Source: an uncultured Collinsella sp. (lineage in GTDB: Bacteria > Actinomycetota > Coriobacteriia > Coriobacteriales > Coriobacteriaceae). Taken from it: a stretch of DNA of 6,743 nucleotides. The number at the start of each line of letters is the position of its first letter. The stretch's first letter is position 1. Shown one piece after another: positions 6,352 through 6,743 of the stretch. A model generated the notes under the pieces. It was not told where the DNA came from. It ran no database searches and worked only from the letters and a program-made list of their open reading frames with translations. Position numbers and translations under genes: made by a program. The stretch is from the NCBI GenBank assembly GCA_900549655.1, contig UROZ01000112.1:1-6743 (forward strand), read 5' to 3'.

Positions 6352-6743
6352 CGGTCGCCACCCTCCTTGCGCGCAATGGTCACAATCTTATCCGTCGCTT
6401 TGACTAGGTGCAGGTCGCCCGTCAGGTGTTTAATCTCGCCACCAGACACCGCGCCCGGCTCGCCGTTATTGGCGCGGAACATAAGCCAAGCCTCATCATG
6501 AAAGTTGCCCAGGTTGAGCGTCCAGGCATCGTCGCTCGTATCCACGCTCACCGTCACGGACGAAAAACGCTGGATGGCGCCCGAGCATTCCGAACCCGTC
6601 TGGTGTCGCAGGTCAGGAGCGGACGTAGCAAGCCAGTCCAGATAGTTGACCAGGCCGCCCTTATAGACTTCCCAGCCCTCCTTGGCGCCGCGATCGGGAT
6701 CCAGCAGGTCATCGGGATGCATAAAGTGCGTGCTCACGTAGTG
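6348..6743 (-). CDS. PelA-like DUF2194-type polysaccharide deacetylase, C-terminal part (5' end outside window)
   Basis: Only the last 131 residues are visible; the frame stays open through the right edge, so the GTG at 6737 is an internal valine codon and not a start. The visible part opens with HYVSTHFMHPDDLLD. This resembles the conserved S/T-H-F-x-H-P-D-D segment near the end of the deacetylase (NodB-like) fold in DUF2194/PelA-like proteins. A helix ending in a NYLDWL motif follows, then a strand-rich tail of about 70 residues that looks like a small beta-sandwich. In Pel systems PelA removes acetyl groups from the exported N-acetylgalactosamine polymer outside the cytoplasmic membrane. 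The stop codon overlaps the start of the next gene (ATGA), placing it in the same operon as the PelF-like gene. The family call rests on the short motif and the context. Another polysaccharide-modifying deacetylase is possible, and the N-terminal domains cannot be seen. Confidence 0.68.
   Translation of the reverse strand, partial: HYVSTHFMHPDDLLDPDRGAKEGWEVYKGGLVNYLDWLATSAPDLRHQTGSECSGAIQRFSSVTVSVDTSDDAWTLNLGNFHDEAWLMFRANNGEPGAVSGGEIKHLTGDLHLVKATDKIVTIARKEGGDR
6361..6368 (-). promoter_or_regulatory. Ribosome binding site of pelF
   Basis: AAGGAGGG on the minus strand lies 9 bases before the pelF ATG and inside the end of the PelA-like gene. It is the strongest Shine-Dalgarno sequence in the window. 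Confidence 0.7.

Noticed and set aside
1..6743. Search for CRISPR arrays, tRNA or rRNA genes, insertion sequences and direct repeats
   Set aside because: No regularly spaced repeats, transposase motifs, terminal inverted repeats or tRNA-like folds were found by eye; the window is almost fully coding.

Overview
The window is a GC-rich bacterial segment in which every supportable gene lies on the minus strand. The genes form one tightly packed operon that reads from the right edge (6743) to about 170. They are the 3' end of a DUF2194/PelA-like polysaccharide deacetylase (partial at the right edge), a PelF-type GT4 glycosyltransferase, a PelG-type membrane transporter, a CotH-family kinase-fold lipoprotein with a C-terminal FnIII-like domain, a stand-alone VTC-domain polyphosphate polymerase, and a DUF4956 multi-pass membrane protein. 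A perfect 10-bp hairpin follows the last stop codon. Bases 1-139 hold no gene I can support.

The organism is most likely a high-GC Gram-positive. A gut actinobacterium of the Coriobacteriia (Collinsella-like) is my guess, from the combination of GC-rich third positions, strong GGAGG-type ribosome sites, a lipoprotein anchor and the lack of any outer-membrane Pel part (PelB, PelC) in the visible part. This is an inference from style and gene content, not from a marker gene.

The genes are coupled. The PelA-like/PelF pair shares ATGA, PelF/PelG are 3 bases apart, PelG/CotH overlap by 11 bases, CotH/VTC by 14 bases, and VTC/DUF4956 are 3 bases apart. Each Shine-Dalgarno sequence sits inside the end of the preceding gene. 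No promoter is visible inside the operon, so the promoter should lie to the right of the window.

Functionally the first three genes are a Pel-like exopolysaccharide module: polymerisation of an N-acetylhexosamine polymer by PelF, export with PelG, and deacetylation by the PelA-like protein outside the membrane. The last three are a polyphosphate/phosphotransfer module: a VTC catalytic domain, a membrane partner that could carry the product across, and an extracytoplasmic CotH kinase-fold protein. Their fusion into one operon is the main point of interest. It suggests that polyphosphate or phosphoryl groups are made at the membrane and placed on, or packed with, the cationic Pel-like polymer. 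That joint function is a hypothesis.
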